Assembly: GCF_963259705.1 (NCBI RefSeq)
Contig: NC_081841.1
Location: 113,620,979 to 113,684,978 of the forward strand
Reading direction: 5' to 3'
Source of the DNA: Myotis daubentonii
Taxonomy: Eukaryota > Chordata > Mammalia > Chiroptera > Vespertilionidae
DNA length: 64,000 nt
Shown here: one piece after another, positions 46,052 through 58,454 of the stretch
Layout: every line of letters begins with the position of its first letter
Position numbering within the stretch: the stretch's first letter is position 1
Notes under the pieces: model-generated
Database searches by the model: none
What the model saw: the letters and a program-made list of their open reading frames with translations, nothing else
Told to the model about the DNA's origin: nothing
Position numbers and translations under genes: made by a program

Positions 46052-46524
46052 CTAGAGGCCTGGTACACGAAATTCATGCACTTGGGGAGGTCCCTCAGCT
46101 CGGCCTGCACCCTCTCACAGTCTGGGAGCCCTCAGGGAATATCCGACTGCTGGCTTAGGCCCAGGGGGAGTGGGCCTAGGCTGTCAGTCAGACATCCCTA
46201 GTGCTATTGTGGAGGCAGGAGAGGCTCCCGCCACTGTCACTGTTCTTGCCAGCTGTGAGCCTGGCTTCTGGCTGACCAGCACTCCCCCTGTGGGAGCACA
46301 CTGACCACCAGGGGGCTGCTCCTGCGTTGAGCATCTTCCCCCTTGTGGTAGGTGCACACCATAGAGACTGGTCAACTGGTCGACTGTCTGGCCCCTGGTG
46401 GTGAGTGCACATCATAGCAAGCGGTTGGGCACCTTAGCATATCATTAGCATATTAAACTCTGATTGGTTGAACGGACGACTGGATGATCAGACACTTAGC
46501 ATATTAGGCTTTTATTATATAGGA
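46052..46524 (-). mobile_element. HeliBat-type Helitron
   Basis: The inverted 3' end CTAGAGGCCTGGTACACGAAATTCATGC at the left and TTTTATTATATAGGA at the right. Shares the 'ctgaccaccagggggc' body with the others. Confidence 0.88.
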
Positions 46525-47341
46525 TTGCCAAATTCTGGAGGGATCAGGTAGGGAGTAAAATATATAATTTACCAAATTGCTTTAAGAAAATAAAAAGGTT
46601 CCTTATGTCTGGAAAAATAAAAGGATTAAAAATTAACAATACTTCCAAAAAAGGTTATAAAAATTATATAATTATTTTCAGTTCATTCAGTCCTATAATA
46701 AATTTTTTTGTTTCTCCCGATTTTTCCTGCCAGTACTTCCATAAATTCAGATACTCTAGTTCTAATAATTTTCATCCAGTTCAATGAGGATGATCTGAAA
46801 ATGTCAGAGTCTTTTCCATGGATCCCTCAGAAGATGTAACATTTTCCTAAATGCATTACAACAAAACTGTCTCTAAATGACAAGAAGAAATTTAAAATGA
46901 CATGGTTATGAATTTGATTATAATGCAAATGATATGGAACCTTGTCCTTTCTGCAAAACACAATATTTCAGAATAACAATTAGAGTTATAAGTGAAAGTA
47001 TATCAGAGTTATTATTTCTTTATTTGAAAAAGCTTCCCAGTTACCTTAAGTATAAAATTTTTCCTTCATAAGGAGAGAAAATAAATCCTTGAGGCATTCC
47101 AGGGCCTATTGGAATAACCTAAAGCCAATTCTAGGTCAAAAAAAGTTTCTTAAAATTCAAACCCTAGGAAGGTTGTCAAATTTATTTAACCAAAAGATTA
47201 TATATCATCCTTATTATTATGAAACAGTATTAGATTATTCATTCATTCAAAGTGACAAAAGGGTATTAAACACAAACATAGGCTAGCAAAACTTCAGTTC
47301 CCACATTAAAGATCACCTTTTTAAAGCATTAAAATAATATA
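46525..47341. other. AT-rich stretch, possibly ERV internal sequence
   Basis: The segment 46,790-46,960 resembles 20,281-20,470 in the leader of the first provirus ('..gtcagagtc.ttttccatgg..', '..catggttat.gattt..aatg.aa.tgat..'). No coding frame survives. Confidence 0.35.
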
Positions 47342-47811
47342 CTAGAGGCCCGGTGCACAAAAATTTGTGCACTCGCGAGGAAGGGGGTGTCCCTCAGCCT
47401 GGCCTGTGCCCTCTCGCAGTCTGGGACCCCTCAGGGGATGACCACCTGCTGGCTTAGGCCCACTCCCCGGGGGATTGGGCCTAAGATGGCAATCAGACAT
47501 CCCTCTGGCAGCCCGGCAGCCCTCGGGGGATGTCCACTTGCCAGCGGGGAGCAGGCCTAAACTGCAGTCGGACATCCTTAGCACTGTTGAGGAGGCAGGA
47601 GAGGCTCCCACCACCACCCCTGTACTGGCAGCCATCAGCCTGGCTTGTGGCTGAGCAGAGCTCCTCCATGTGGGAGCACCCTGGCCACCAGAGGGCAGCT
47701 CCTGCATTGAGCGTCTGCCTCCCGGTGGTCAGTGTGTGTCATAGTGACCAGTCATTCCCAGTCTTTCTGCTGTTAGGGTCAGTTTCCATATTACCCTGTT
47801 ACTATATAGGA
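47342..47811 (-). mobile_element. HeliBat-type Helitron, first of an abutting pair
   Basis: CTAGAGGCCCGGTGCACAAAAATTTGTGC at the left to ACTATATAGGA at the right; the next Helitron starts at the following base. Confidence 0.87.
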
Positions 47812-47917
47812 TAGAGGCCTGGTGCACGGGTGGGGGCCGACTGGTTTGCCCTGAAGGGTGTCCCGGATCAGGGTGGGGGTACAGTTAATTACCATGTTTG
47901 CCTATTATTAGATAGGA
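47812..47917 (-). mobile_element. Short HeliBat-type Helitron, second of the pair
   Basis: Begins TAGAGGCCTGGTGCACGGG and ends TTATTAGATAGGA. At 106 bp it is a strongly deleted copy sharing both termini with the family. Confidence 0.7.
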
Positions 47918-48611
47918 TAACAATTTTAATAATTTATAGAACTTTTGCTTCCTGGGCCGAAACAGGAAAGACTTTTTTCCCCTTTTAACAGACTAGAAAA
48001 GATTAAACAAATTCTGCATTAGCTTACTTTAGATTCATTTACTTAATTAAATCTATTATTCAGATTACCTATAATTTCCTTTTTAATATTTCTCTTCACA
48101 ACTCTTCCATAACTTTCACAAAGCTTTCTGCAATATTCACAAGCCTTTTTACCCATTCAGAAATAATCAGCTTGAAACTCACTTTCTTTTTCCTTCAAAA
48201 ATGCATCTCCGTGCCTCATGCTTTCTATTACCAAAACTATACAATTTCTTTCCAATGAGTTAGACTTCTTAACTCTTAGAAACCTTAATTTTTAGGTGAC
48301 CAACAAAAAGTAAGCAGTTAGCATTCTTTAGATTGGCAAATACATTCACTAACAGTTTTAGCGGTGTTTTCTAGCTTTTCTGTAATAAAAGGTCAAAAGT
48401 AGGCAAACACAAATTAATATTTCAGTATCCATTTATTTCAAAAAATCTAGCTATTTAATAATTTCTACTATTTAAACCAGCAGAACTCCAAAGTTTTAAG
48501 TTACCAAGGACTTTACTTTTTTTTCTTTACAATGTGGGAGTGGCCCCTGCCCAAGTTCACTTCTATAGCTCAAGCCCTTCTAGGAGAAAAACTTGGGGAT
48601 TTAAAAGGTTT
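47918..48611. other. Unassigned AT-rich stretch
   Basis: 'ctcttcacaactcttccata.ctttcaca' near 48,093 recurs at about 48,948, suggesting a shared repeat or duplicated ERV segment. No coding frame. Confidence 0.35.
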
Positions 48612-48945
48612 ACCTATATAATCAAAGTGTAATATGCAAATCGACCAAACAGCCAAACAGCGGAATGACCATCTGGACGACGATCCAGGACCACACTATG
48701 ACACACACTGGTGCCAGGCCGGCCAAGGCAGGTGGGATACAATTGGTTGGGGGCCTGACCATCGCCCCATGATCGTTCTGCAGAGGGAGGCCCAGGCCAC
48801 CAGCTGGTGGGGTGATCAATGGGGGTGGGAGGGGGAGAGATCCGCGATTGCCCCAAAGAGGGAGGCCCAGGCCACCGACTGGCAGGCTGTGGGAAGCCCG
48901 GGTCCCAGGTACCGGAGGGAAGCTGGTGCTGGTAGCCAGGGGACG
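48612..48945 (+). mobile_element. HeliBat-type Helitron, 3' end missing
   Basis: Starts ACCTATATAATCAAAGTGTAATATGC; no terminal hairpin/CTAG was found, so it is truncated at about 48,945. Confidence 0.65.
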
Positions 48946-49367
48946 ATTTCTCTTCACAACTCTTCTATAGCTTTCACAAATAATGTGCAAGGCCTACTCT
49001 TGCACAACCCAGACAAGAGCCTCACACCATGTCTTCCCAAACACTAATCTCCTCTTGTTCCCAGTTAAGAGGATATTTAAGAATGAGGCAAAGCAGTATT
49101 TCAGTAAAATACCCTTTTCCTTTTTCTTCATTGGCAGATAAGTGTAAGTAGCCCAATACCCCAAGATCCGTCCCAATGGAGTGTTTTTGGGAGGATTGAG
49201 CCACCAGCACACATCACTGAACAATTTAAGCAAGATTACAGGCAAAGTTACACCAGGCAAAAACCACCCTAATATACAATATTTACAAGTGCACACAACC
49301 CACAGACAAGAACCTCACACCATATCCTTTTCTTTCCAGCCACAGAAACCTCAGAATGCACTGCATT

Positions 49368-49425
<58 letters not shown>

Positions 49426-50449
49426 AAGTAGAGCAATGTCTCTTGTCCCAGAGTGGATCAGACTGAGGGCTTGGAGACCAGGCAAGGACCACTGGAGGTC
49501 CCTTGCCACCCTGACCTGATGATGCTCACCCAGTAAATGAATGCCTTTAACCCAGATGAGAGCAGCCAATGCTTCTCATGCCATACAAACACATTTGATT
49601 CCTCCTTCTGTCATACAGAAATGCTTGATTCAACTTACATCTTAGGTGAGATGACGGGGATTGCTGAGGCTGTGATTGGGATTCAAAACAGGAAAATTCC
49701 TGGCAGTGCTGCAAATAAAAGAGTCCAGGCCTCAGCCTCAGGAATCTTCAGTCCAGGCAGCAAGCAGGATCCCTGGTACTCACCTCAGAGGAGTCCCTTG
49801 CTTATGTCTCTCCAGAGTTGCCAGATTATGTAAACAGACAACCAAGGGGTCTGAGCTGCCTGTCACTACTTTAGCCAATTATGCAGAGACAGGGTTGTAT
49901 CAAATATGAGCGTTTATTCCAATACTGCCAGCAGTACGGGAGAGCAGCACATCATCCACAAAAATCTGCTCTGTACCCCACCAGGTGCTTATATTGGGTA
50001 GAAGGACAAAGATTACACGGGGAAGTAGGAATTACAGGCATGGGAAAGTAGGCATGGGATAATCATTACAGGTTACAAGTCATGCAGGCTGCAGGGGTGG
50101 GGGGTTACAAGTCATGCAGGCTGCAGGGGTGGGGGAGGGGGAGGGAGAGGGTGGGGGAGGGGGAGGGTGGGCACCTCTGGGCATCCTAGGACCAAATTGC
50201 AGTTAATAGGGTTGGGGGTTGTAAAGAGCAAGTGCCTCCTGCCACAAGGTTGTAAATCTTTCCATAATGATAGGCGGTTCTCAGAAAAAGGGTGGACTGC
50301 ATTCTGATGTTAGCTCCCATGTCCCAGGGTGTACAACTCTTGGTGAGGTTAGAATGTGCTTTCTCTCATAAGAACAGAACCATCATAGTTAGCAACATGA
50401 TTAATATTTCTTATAATTAGTTCCCAATATTCTATTTCTGCCCATAACA
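48946..50449 (-). mobile_element. Second gammaretrovirus-like ERV, 5' part
   Basis: Minus strand: LTR (50,449-49,829), a primer-binding-site-like TGGCAACTCTGGAGAGAC (49,823-49,806), and a leader with a GTGAGT donor-like motif near 49,783. A broken matrix-like frame follows (..TPLGRILGYW.. near 49,190, ..ILKYPLNWEQE.. near 49,070). It ends at a truncated Helitron. A (CA)n microsatellite at 49,371-49,423 sits in the leader. Confidence 0.55.
49829..50449 (-). repeat. LTR of the second ERV1
   Basis: On the minus strand it begins TGTTATGGGC and ends GTTTACA. It has a TATA-like CCAATATAAGC near 49,995 and AATAAA near 49,915. Two perfect 32-bp tandem copies (50,071-50,102 and 50,103-50,134) lie in U3. 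The outer end is tentative. Confidence 0.6.
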
Positions 50450-51035
50450 TTTTCTCTCCTAAGTTTTAAAATTAATTAGGTGTGCTTAATATGCTTGAAA
50501 AATTACAGGGGAAGCTCTGCCAAGTAAGAATTAATAATAACTATGTTTAATTATATACATACATTTTTATTAAAATGGATGATCTGGAAATTTCAGTGTG
50601 CTCTATGAAGGAACTTGCAAATATTCAGAGTTGAGTTCAAATAGGAAATTCTTAGGGGTAGCAAGTGTCCTTCTGTGACACCAGGCAAACCTAGAGTAAT
50701 AGTTGCTTATGAGAGTCCTCTGGCTGTAGTACTCCAGATGTGTGTGATTCACACATTGGGACATTTATGACTTGTTTACAGCATTCAGTACCCACTTCCA
50801 ATGAGGCCAGTGCATAAAAATCTTGCATATTGTTTATTCTTTATATATTAAAACTCTATATTAAATCTAAGAATATAAACTTTTATGTCATTTCATAACA
50901 ATTATTATTTGCCAAGAAATATTATCTTAGAATATTATATCTTACTTAACAGTAAGGTTCTTTGTCATTTGTTTTACGGTCAAGTCTATAACCATGTCAT
51001 TTTAAGTTTGTCATTTATCACTCTTATGACTTTGT
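50450..51035. other. Unassigned AT-rich stretch
   Basis: Flank of the 12-kb L1 insertion; nothing recognised. Confidence 0.4.
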
Positions 51036-51055
51036 TCAAAATATTACTAATTTTT

Positions 51056-51345
51056 TTAATGTTTGTTTATATTTTTATTTATTTTATTTTATTTTATTTT
51101 ATTTTTTACAAATTATTGCTTTATTACCCAGAAATTACATGGAACCTTCATAATAAAAATTATACATATACCATAATGTTCTCAACAGCACTTTCACTTG
51201 GATTCTTTCACAGACTTTGCTCATTACAGACCAGTCTAATTATTCATGTACATTCTTTCTACTGTGGTCTTATTACTACCTGTGTAGGGATGCTAACCAA
51301 CATTTCAGCAATCCCTGCACTCTGATATGTATACTTTTCAGCAGC
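51056..51345 (-). other. Probable 3'-transduced segment of the L1
   Basis: On the minus strand the L1 3' UTR ends in AATAAAATAAAATTT and a purine tail at about 51,345. About 240 bp of non-L1 sequence follows, then AATAAAGCAATAATTTG and repeated AAAATA. The target-site duplication comes only after this second tail, so the segment was carried with the L1 RNA. Confidence 0.75.
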
Positions 51346-54233
51346 TTGGCTTTCTTTCTTTTTCTTTTTTTAAATTTTATTTTATTGCTTACAGTATTAC
51401 AAAGGGTATTACATATGTGTCCCTTTTTTTCCCCTGCCCTTGACAATCCCCTGGCCTCCCCTACCCCGCAGTGTCTTATGTCCATTGGTTATGCTTATAT
51501 GCATGCATACAAATCCTTTGGTTGATCCCTTACACCCCTCCATCCTGCCCCCCACCCCTCCCCGGCCTTCCCGCTACAGTTTGACAATCTGTTTGAGGCT
51601 GCTCTGCCTCTGTATCTATTATTGTTCAAAAGTTTATAATGGTCTCTATTATCCATGAATGAGAGAGATCATGTGGTATTTTTCCTTCATTGACTGGCTT
51701 ATCTTACTTAGCATAATGCTCTCCAGTTCCATCCATGCCGTTGCAAATTGTAAGAGTTCCTTCTTTTTTACAGCAGCATAGTATTCCATCGTGTAGATGT
51801 ACCACAGTTTTCTAATCCATTCATCTACTGATGGGCACTTAGGCTGTTTGCAGATCCTAGCTATGGTGAATTGTGCTGCTATGAACATAGGGGTGCATAT
51901 ATCCTTTCTGATTGTTGTTTCTGGTTTCTTGGGATATATTCCTAGAAGTGGGATCACAGGGTCAAATGGGAGTTCCATTTTTAGTTTTTTGAGGAAACTC
52001 CATACTGTCTTCCATAGTGGCTGCACCAGTCTGAATTCCCACCAGCAGTGCACGAGTGTTCCTTTTTCTCCACATCCTCTCCAGCACTTGTCATTTGTTG
52101 ATTTGTTGATGATAGCCAGTCTGACAGTGTGAGATGGTACCTCATTGTTGTTTTGATTTGCATCTCTCAGATGATTAGTGACTTTGAGCATGTTTTCATA
52201 TGTCTGTTCGCTTTCTGAATGTCCTCTTTTGAAAGGTGTCTATTTAGGTCCTTTGCCCATTTTTTGATTGGATTGTTTATCTTCCTTTTGTTAAGTTGTA
52301 TGAGTTCCCTAAAAATTTTGGAGATTAGGCCCTTATCAGATATGACATTGGCAAATATGTTTTCCCAAGCAGTGGGTTTTCTCATTGTTTTGTTGATGGT
52401 TTCTTTTGCTGTGCAGAAGCTTTTTATTTTGATGTAGTCCCATTTGTTCATTTTCTCTTTAGTTTCAAGTGCCCTAGGAGCTGTATCAGTGAAGAAATTG
52501 CTTCAGCATATGTCTGAGATTTTGTTACCTTTGGCTTCTTCTAAAATTTTTATGGTTTCCTGTCGTACATTTAAGTCCTTTATCCATTTTGAGTTTATTT
52601 TTGTGTATGGTGTAAGTTGGTGATCCAGTTTCATTTTCTTGCATATATCTGTCGAATTTTCCCAACACCATTTATTGAAGAGACTATCTTGGCTCCATTG
52701 TATGTTCTTGCCTCCTTGGTCAAATACTAATTGAGCATATTGGTTCGGGCCGATTTCTGGGCTCTCTATTCTATTCCATTGATCTATATGCCTGTTCTTG
52801 TGTCAGGACCAGGCAGTTTTGAGAACAGTGGCTTTGTAGTACATCTTGATATCTGGTATTGAGATCCCACCTACTTTGTTCTTTTTCAGGATCGCTGCAG
52901 CTATTCGGGGTCTTTTTTTATTCCAGATGAATTTTTGGAGAGTTCGTTCTAGATCTGTGAAGTGTGCCGTTGGTATTTTAATGTGAAGTGCATTGAATTT
53001 ATAGATTGCTTTGGGTAGTACAGACATTTTAATGATGTTGATTCTACCAATCCATGAACACGGTATGTTCTTCCATCTGTATATGTCTTCCTCTATCTCT
53101 TTTTTCAACATCCTGCAGTTTTCTGAGTAGAGGTCTTTTACCTCTTTAGTTAAGTTTATTCCTAGGTAGCTTACTTTTTTTGGTGCGATGGTAAACGGGA
53201 TTGTTTTTATAATCTCTCTTTCTGAAAGTTCACTATTGGTGTATAGAAATGCCTCAGATTTCTTGGGGTAAATTTTGTATCCTGCTACATTGCCAAATTC
53301 ATGTATTAAGTCTAGTAGCTTTTTGATGGAGTCTCTAGGGTTTTGTATGTATAATATCATGTCATCTGCAAATAAGGACAGTTTTACTTCCTCTTTTCCA
53401 ATTTGGATGCCTTTTATTTCTTCTTCTTGCCTAATTGTGATGGCTAATACTTCCAGTACTATGTTGAACAGGAGTGGTGAGAGTGGGCATCCCTGTCTTG
53501 TTCCTGTTCTTAGGGGAAATGGTGTTAGTTTTTGTCCATTGAGTATGATGTTGCCTGGGGGCCTGTCATATATGGCTTTTATTATGTTGCGGTATGATCA
53601 TTCTACTCAGCCTTGCTGAGAGTTTTTATCAAAAATGAGTGTCGGATTTTGTCAAATGCTTTTTCTGCATCAATTGATATGACCATGTGTTTTTTTTCTT
53701 TCAATTTGTTTATGTGATGAATCACGTTTATTGATTTGCGGATATTGTACCATCCTTGCATCCCTGGGATAAATCCTACTTGGTAATGGTGTATGATCTT
53801 TCTGATGTACTGCTGGATCCGATTTGCTAAGATTTTGTTGAGGATTTTGGCATTTATGTTCATGAGGGATATTGGCCTGTAATTCTCTTTCATTGTGTTG
53901 TCTTTACCTGGTTTTGGTATTAGGGTGATGCTGGCTTCATAGAACGAGCTTGGAAGTGTTCCTTCCTCTTGAATTTTTTGTAGTAGTCTGAGGAGGATAG
54001 GTTTTAGTTCTTCCTTGAATGTTTGGTAAAACTCCCCTGTGAAGCCGTCTGGCCCTGGGCTTTTGTTTGCTGGAAGCTTTTTGATGACTGCTTCAATTTC
54101 TTCCATAGTTATTGGCCTATTGAGATTTTTGGATTCTTCCTTATTGAGTTTGGAATGTTATATTTTTCTAGGAATTTGTCCATTTCCTCCAGGTTGTCTA
54201 GTTTGTTGGAGTAGAGCTGTCCATAGTATTTTT

Positions 54234-56140
54234 ATTTTTTTAATTAAATCTTTATTGTTCAGATTATTACATTTGTTCCTTTCCCCCCCCCCCCATAACT
54301 CCCCTCCTCCCAGTTCCCGCCCCACCCTCCGCCCTCACTCCCCACCCACTGTCCTCATCCATAGGTGCACGATTTTTGTCCAGTCTCTTCCCACATCTCC
54401 CACACCCCTTTCCCCCCCAGGAATAGTCAGTCCATTCCCTTTCTATGTCCCTGATTCTATTATAATCAACAGTTCATTCTGATCATCAGATTATTTATTC
54501 ACTTGATTCTTAGATTCACTTGTTGATAGATGCATATTTGTTGTTCATAATTTGTATCTTTACCTTTTTCTTCCTCTTCCTCTTCTTAAAGAATACCTTT
54601 CAGCATTTCATATAATCCTGGTTTGGTGGTGATGAACTCCTTTAGCTTTTCCTTATCTGTGAAGCTCTTTATCTGACCTTCCGTTCTGAATGATAGCTTT
54701 GCTGGATAAAGTAATCTTGGTTGTAGGTTCTTGGTATTCATCACTTTGAATATTTCTTTCCATTCCCTTCTGGCCTGCAAAGTTTCTGTTGAGAAATCAG
54801 CTGACAGTCGTATGGGTATACCCTTGTAGGTAACTGCGTTTCTTTCTCTTGCTGCTTTTAAGATTCTCTCTTTATCTTTTGCTCTTGGCATTTTAATTAT
54901 GATGTGTCTTGGTGTGGTCCTCTTTGGATTCCTTTTGTTTGGGGTTCTCCGCGCTTCTTGGACCTGTAAGTCCATTTCTTTCACCAGGTGGGGGAAGTTT
55001 TCTGTCATTATTTCTTCAAATAGGTTTTCAATATCTTGCTCTCTCTCATCTTCTGGCACCCCTATAATTCTGATGTTGGTATGCTTGAAGCTGTCCCAGA
55101 GGCTCCTTACATTATCCTCGCATTTTTGGATTCTTTTTTCATTTTGCTTTTCCGGTTGGATGTTCTTTGCTTCCTCGCATTTCAAATCATTGACTTGATT
55201 CTTGCGCTCCTCTGGTCTGCTGTCGGGTGTCTGTATAATATTCGTTATTTCAGTCCGTGTGTGCTTAATTTCTAGTTGGTTCCCCAATATAAGATCGAGG
55301 GTCTTATTAGTTTTCGTGTAGATCTCATTAAGTTTATCGGCAGCATCTAAACAGTTCTTGAGAGACCTTAAAAGTGTGGTTCTGAACTCTATTTCTTCCA
55401 TTGACAATTTTGTCCTCTTTCTTTGTCTCCGCATTTTGTTATGCTTCTTTGGTGCACCCCCTAGTGGTCTTTGTTCGCAGTCTTATAGATAAATCTTGAT
55501 TGTTGTAGCTAATTCCAGGGAGGGTTTGACCTCCAGGCCAAGTGGCTATGAGAATCAGCTATGAGTGTCAGCAGTGAGAGAACCTCTGTCCTCTAGGGAG
55601 GTGCTAATCTAGCCTTTGCCTGAGGCTATCCGGCAAATGCCTCTGTGCAGGGCTTGGGCGGGGCGGGTCACACAGGATCAACAGGGTGGGCCGGAGAGAG
55701 CAGTTATGGCGGCTCTCAGTCCTGTCCCCAGGGGCTCTGCCTCTCTGAGTCCCAGCACCCCCTGCAAAGCTCGGAGAGAAAGCTGCACTCGCTCTGACCG
55801 AAGCCAGACAGTCCCGCTTCTCCCGTTTGAGTCTGGGTCCCTAAAGACTCGCCCGGATCTGGTGCTCAGAGTCTGCGACTCCCTCCTGATTGAAAACAAC
55901 AACCGCGCCCTCCGCCACCAGCCCGCTCTGCGCACTCCGCACCTCAGAATTTGACTTCAGCACTGCGCCTCCTCTGAGTGTCCGTATGCGTTTCTCTTTC
56001 CTCCTACTTGTAGGACTTCCACTCAGCCAGCGTTCCTGTGGTTCTGGGTGATGTCCCTTCCGTTTTTTGGTTTCACTTTTGAAGTAGTTGTTCAAAGCAG
56101 CAAACTCCGGCGTTAACCTATGCCGCCATCTTGGTTCTCT
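54234..56140 (-). mobile_element. HAL1 retrotransposon inside L1 ORF2, 17-bp TSD
   Basis: Full-length 1,907-bp HAL1. CTGTCCATAGTATTTTT at 54,217-54,233 and 56,141-56,157 is the duplicated L1 target. It starts on the minus strand at 'gagagaaccaagatggcggcatagg' and ends AACAATAAAGATTTAATTAAAAAAATAAA. Minus strand, same orientation as the host L1. Confidence 0.95.
54586..55434 (-). CDS. HAL1 ORF1 protein, intact (copy in L1 ORF2)
   Basis: Uninterrupted 282-codon frame (MRRQRKRTKLSMEE.. to ..[10 protein letters not shown]), the same length as the other two intact copies. By eye it differs from the 60.2-kb copy at about 19 residues, without length changes. Coiled coil, RRM-like (..NIRIIGVPEDEREQDIENLF..) and C-terminal domain are all retained. 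No ORF2 is downstream. Whether the protein is made is unknown. Confidence 0.92.
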   Translation of the reverse strand: MRRQRKRTKLSMEEIEFRTTLLRSLKNCLDAADKLNEIYTKTNKTLDLILGNQLEIKHTRTEITNIIQTPDSRPEERKNQVNDLKCEEAKNIQPEKQNEKRIQKCEDNVRSLWDSFKHTNIRIIGVPEDEREQDIENLFEEIMTENFPHLVKEMDLQVQEARRTPNKRNPKRTTPRHIIIKMPRAKDKERILKAARERNAVTYKGIPIRLSADFSTETLQARREWKEIFKVMNTKNLQPRLLYPAKLSFRTEGQIKSFTDKEKLKEFITTKPGLYEMLKGIL

Positions 56141-57469
56141 CTGTCCATAGTATTTTTTAACAATCATTTGTATTTCTGTGGGGTCTGTTGTTATTTCGCC
56201 TCTATCGTTTCTGATTTTGTTTATTTGGGTCCTCTCTCTTTGCTTCTTGGTGAGTCTGGCTAGAGGTTTGTCAATTTTGTTTATCCTTTCAAAGAACCAG
56301 CTCTTGGTTTCATTGATTTTCTGTATTGTTTTTTTTGGTCGCTATGTCATTTATTTCAGCTCTAATCTTTATTATCTCCTTCCTTCTGCTCACTCTGGGG
56401 TTTTCTTCTTGCTGTCTTTCTAATTCTTTGAGTTGTAGAGTTAGATGATTTACTACCATTTTTTCTTGTTTTTTGAGATAGGCCTGTAGAGCTATAAACT
56501 TCCCTCTCAGTACTGCTTTCATTGTGTCCCATAGGTTTTGGATTGTTGTGTTTTCATTGTCATTAGTTTCCAGGATGTTTTTGATTTCTTCTTTGATCTC
56601 ATTGTTAACCCAATCAATATTTAATAACATGCTATTCAGCTTCCAAATGTTTGAGTATTTGAGGTTGTTTTTATTGTAGTTTATTTCTAATATTATGCCA
56701 TTGTGGTCTGAGAGGATGCTTTTTATGATTTCAATCTTCTTGAATTTGGGGAGACTTTGCTTGTGACCCAATATGTGGTCTATTTTTGAAGATGTCCCAT
56801 TAGCACCTGAGGTGAACGTATATTTTGTGGCTTTGGGGTGAAGTGTTCGGAAGATGTCAATTAAGTCCATCTGATCTAGTGAGTCATTTAGGATTGCTGT
56901 TTCTTTGCTGAGTTTTTGTGTAGCAGATTTATCCAGTGATGTCAGTGGTGTATTAAATAAAGTTCCCTACTATGATTGTATTGTTGTCGATCTCTCCTTT
57001 GATATCTTCCAGGAGTTTTTTTATGAATTTGGGTGCTCCTGCATTGGGTGCATATATGTTTATCAGGGTTATATCCTTTTGTTGTATTGATCCCTTTAGT
57101 ATTATGAAGTGGCCTTCCTTATCTCTTGTTATGGCCTTCACTTTGAGGTCTATTTTGTCCAATATAAGTATTGCTACCCCAGCTTTTTTTTCATTTCCAT
57201 TTGCCTGAAAGATATTTTTCCATCCCTTCACTTTCAGTCTGTGTGAGCCCCTTATTCTGTGGTGGGTCTCTTGTAGACAGCAAATATATGGGTCATGCTT
57301 TTTTATCCATTCAGCCACTTGATGTCTTTTGATTGGACCATTTAGTCCATTTACGTTTAAAGTTATTATTAAAAGGTACCTGTTTGTAGCCATTTCTATT
57401 TTTTTGTGTGGCTGTTTTCTTTATGGGCTTTTTATTTCTTCTTTTTACACCAGTCCCTTTAGCATTTCT

Positions 57470-58454
57470 TGCATTGCTGGCTTGGTGGTGATAAACTCCC
57501 TTAGCCTTTTTTTGTCTGTGAAGCTCCTTATTTCTCCTTCAATTTTGAATGACAGCCTTGCTGGGTAGAGTATTCTTGGATTCATTACTTTGCTTTGCAT
57601 CACTTTGTAAATTTCCGTCCATTCTTTTCTGGCCTGATGTGTTTCTGTTGAGAAATCATTTGATATCTAATGGGAGAACCTTTGTATGTAACTTTCTGTC
57701 TCTCTCTTGCCGCCTGTAAGATTCCCTCTTTGTCCTGAACATTTGCCATGGTAATTATGATGTGTCTTGGTGTGGGTCTTTTCGTGTTCACCTTGTTTGG
57801 GACTCTCTGGGCTTGTGTGACTTTTTTCTTCCCCACCTCAGGGAAGTTTTCTGATATTATTTCTTCGAGTAGGTTTTCTAATCCGTGTTCATCTTTCTGT
57901 TGTTCTGACACCCGTATTATTCGTATGTTGTTTCGTTTCATGTTGTCCCAAAGCTCCCTTAGGCTCTCTTCCTGTCTTTTAATTTTTTTCTCCAATTGCA
58001 GTACAGTTTGGGTGTGTTTTGCTTCCTTGTCTTCTAATTCACTAATTCGGTCCTCCGCTTCTCCTAGTCTACTATTGATACTTTCAATGGTGTTTTTTAT
58101 TGCAGCTATATCACTCTTCATTTCTTCTTGGGTCTTACTTAAGTTGTTGATTTTTTCATCTGTTTCTTCTAGCTTCTTCCATATGTTATTGATTTTTTCA
58201 TCTGTTTCTTCTTGCTTCTTTCATAGGTAGTTGACTTTTTCATCTGTTTCTTCTAGCTTCTTGCATAAGTTGTTGACTTTTTCCTCCGCCGGGTTTATGC
58301 ACTCTAGAACCCTTATTCTGAATTCTTTTTCTGTCATGTTGCATGCCTCTGTATCATTTAGCTGCTTTTCTGCCGAGTCCTCTTTTTCTTTCCTCTGGGG
58401 GTTTCTTTGTCTGCCCATGTTTGATCTCACTGACATATCTAGACGTTGAGTCAT
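57470..58454 (-). pseudogene. L1 ORF1 pseudogene with coiled-coil repeats
   Basis: L1 ORF1p layout: MGRQRNPQRKEKED.. N-terminus, a coiled coil containing repeated KKxEETDEKxNNL units, RRM-like ..NNIRIIRVSEQ.., and a C-terminal domain. One stop near 58,222 and a frameshift near 57,660 break it. The closest intact relatives would be the source L1 elements elsewhere in the genome. Confidence 0.85.

Larger units (their letters stand above)
51649..57393 (-). pseudogene. L1 ORF2 pseudogene, interrupted by HAL1
   Basis: Endonuclease domain start MATNRYLLIITLNVNGLNG.. with ..CCLQETH.. and ..SDHNGI.. motifs. RT domain ..[19 protein letters not shown].. and a catalytic FADD motif near 53,370. The C-terminal domain ends ..MEYYAAVKKKELLQF..YHMISLIHG at about 51,650. 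Stops and frameshifts occur (e.g. after residue 146, and near 53,610 and 52,800). HAL1 plus duplication occupies 54,234-56,157. Confidence 0.88.
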
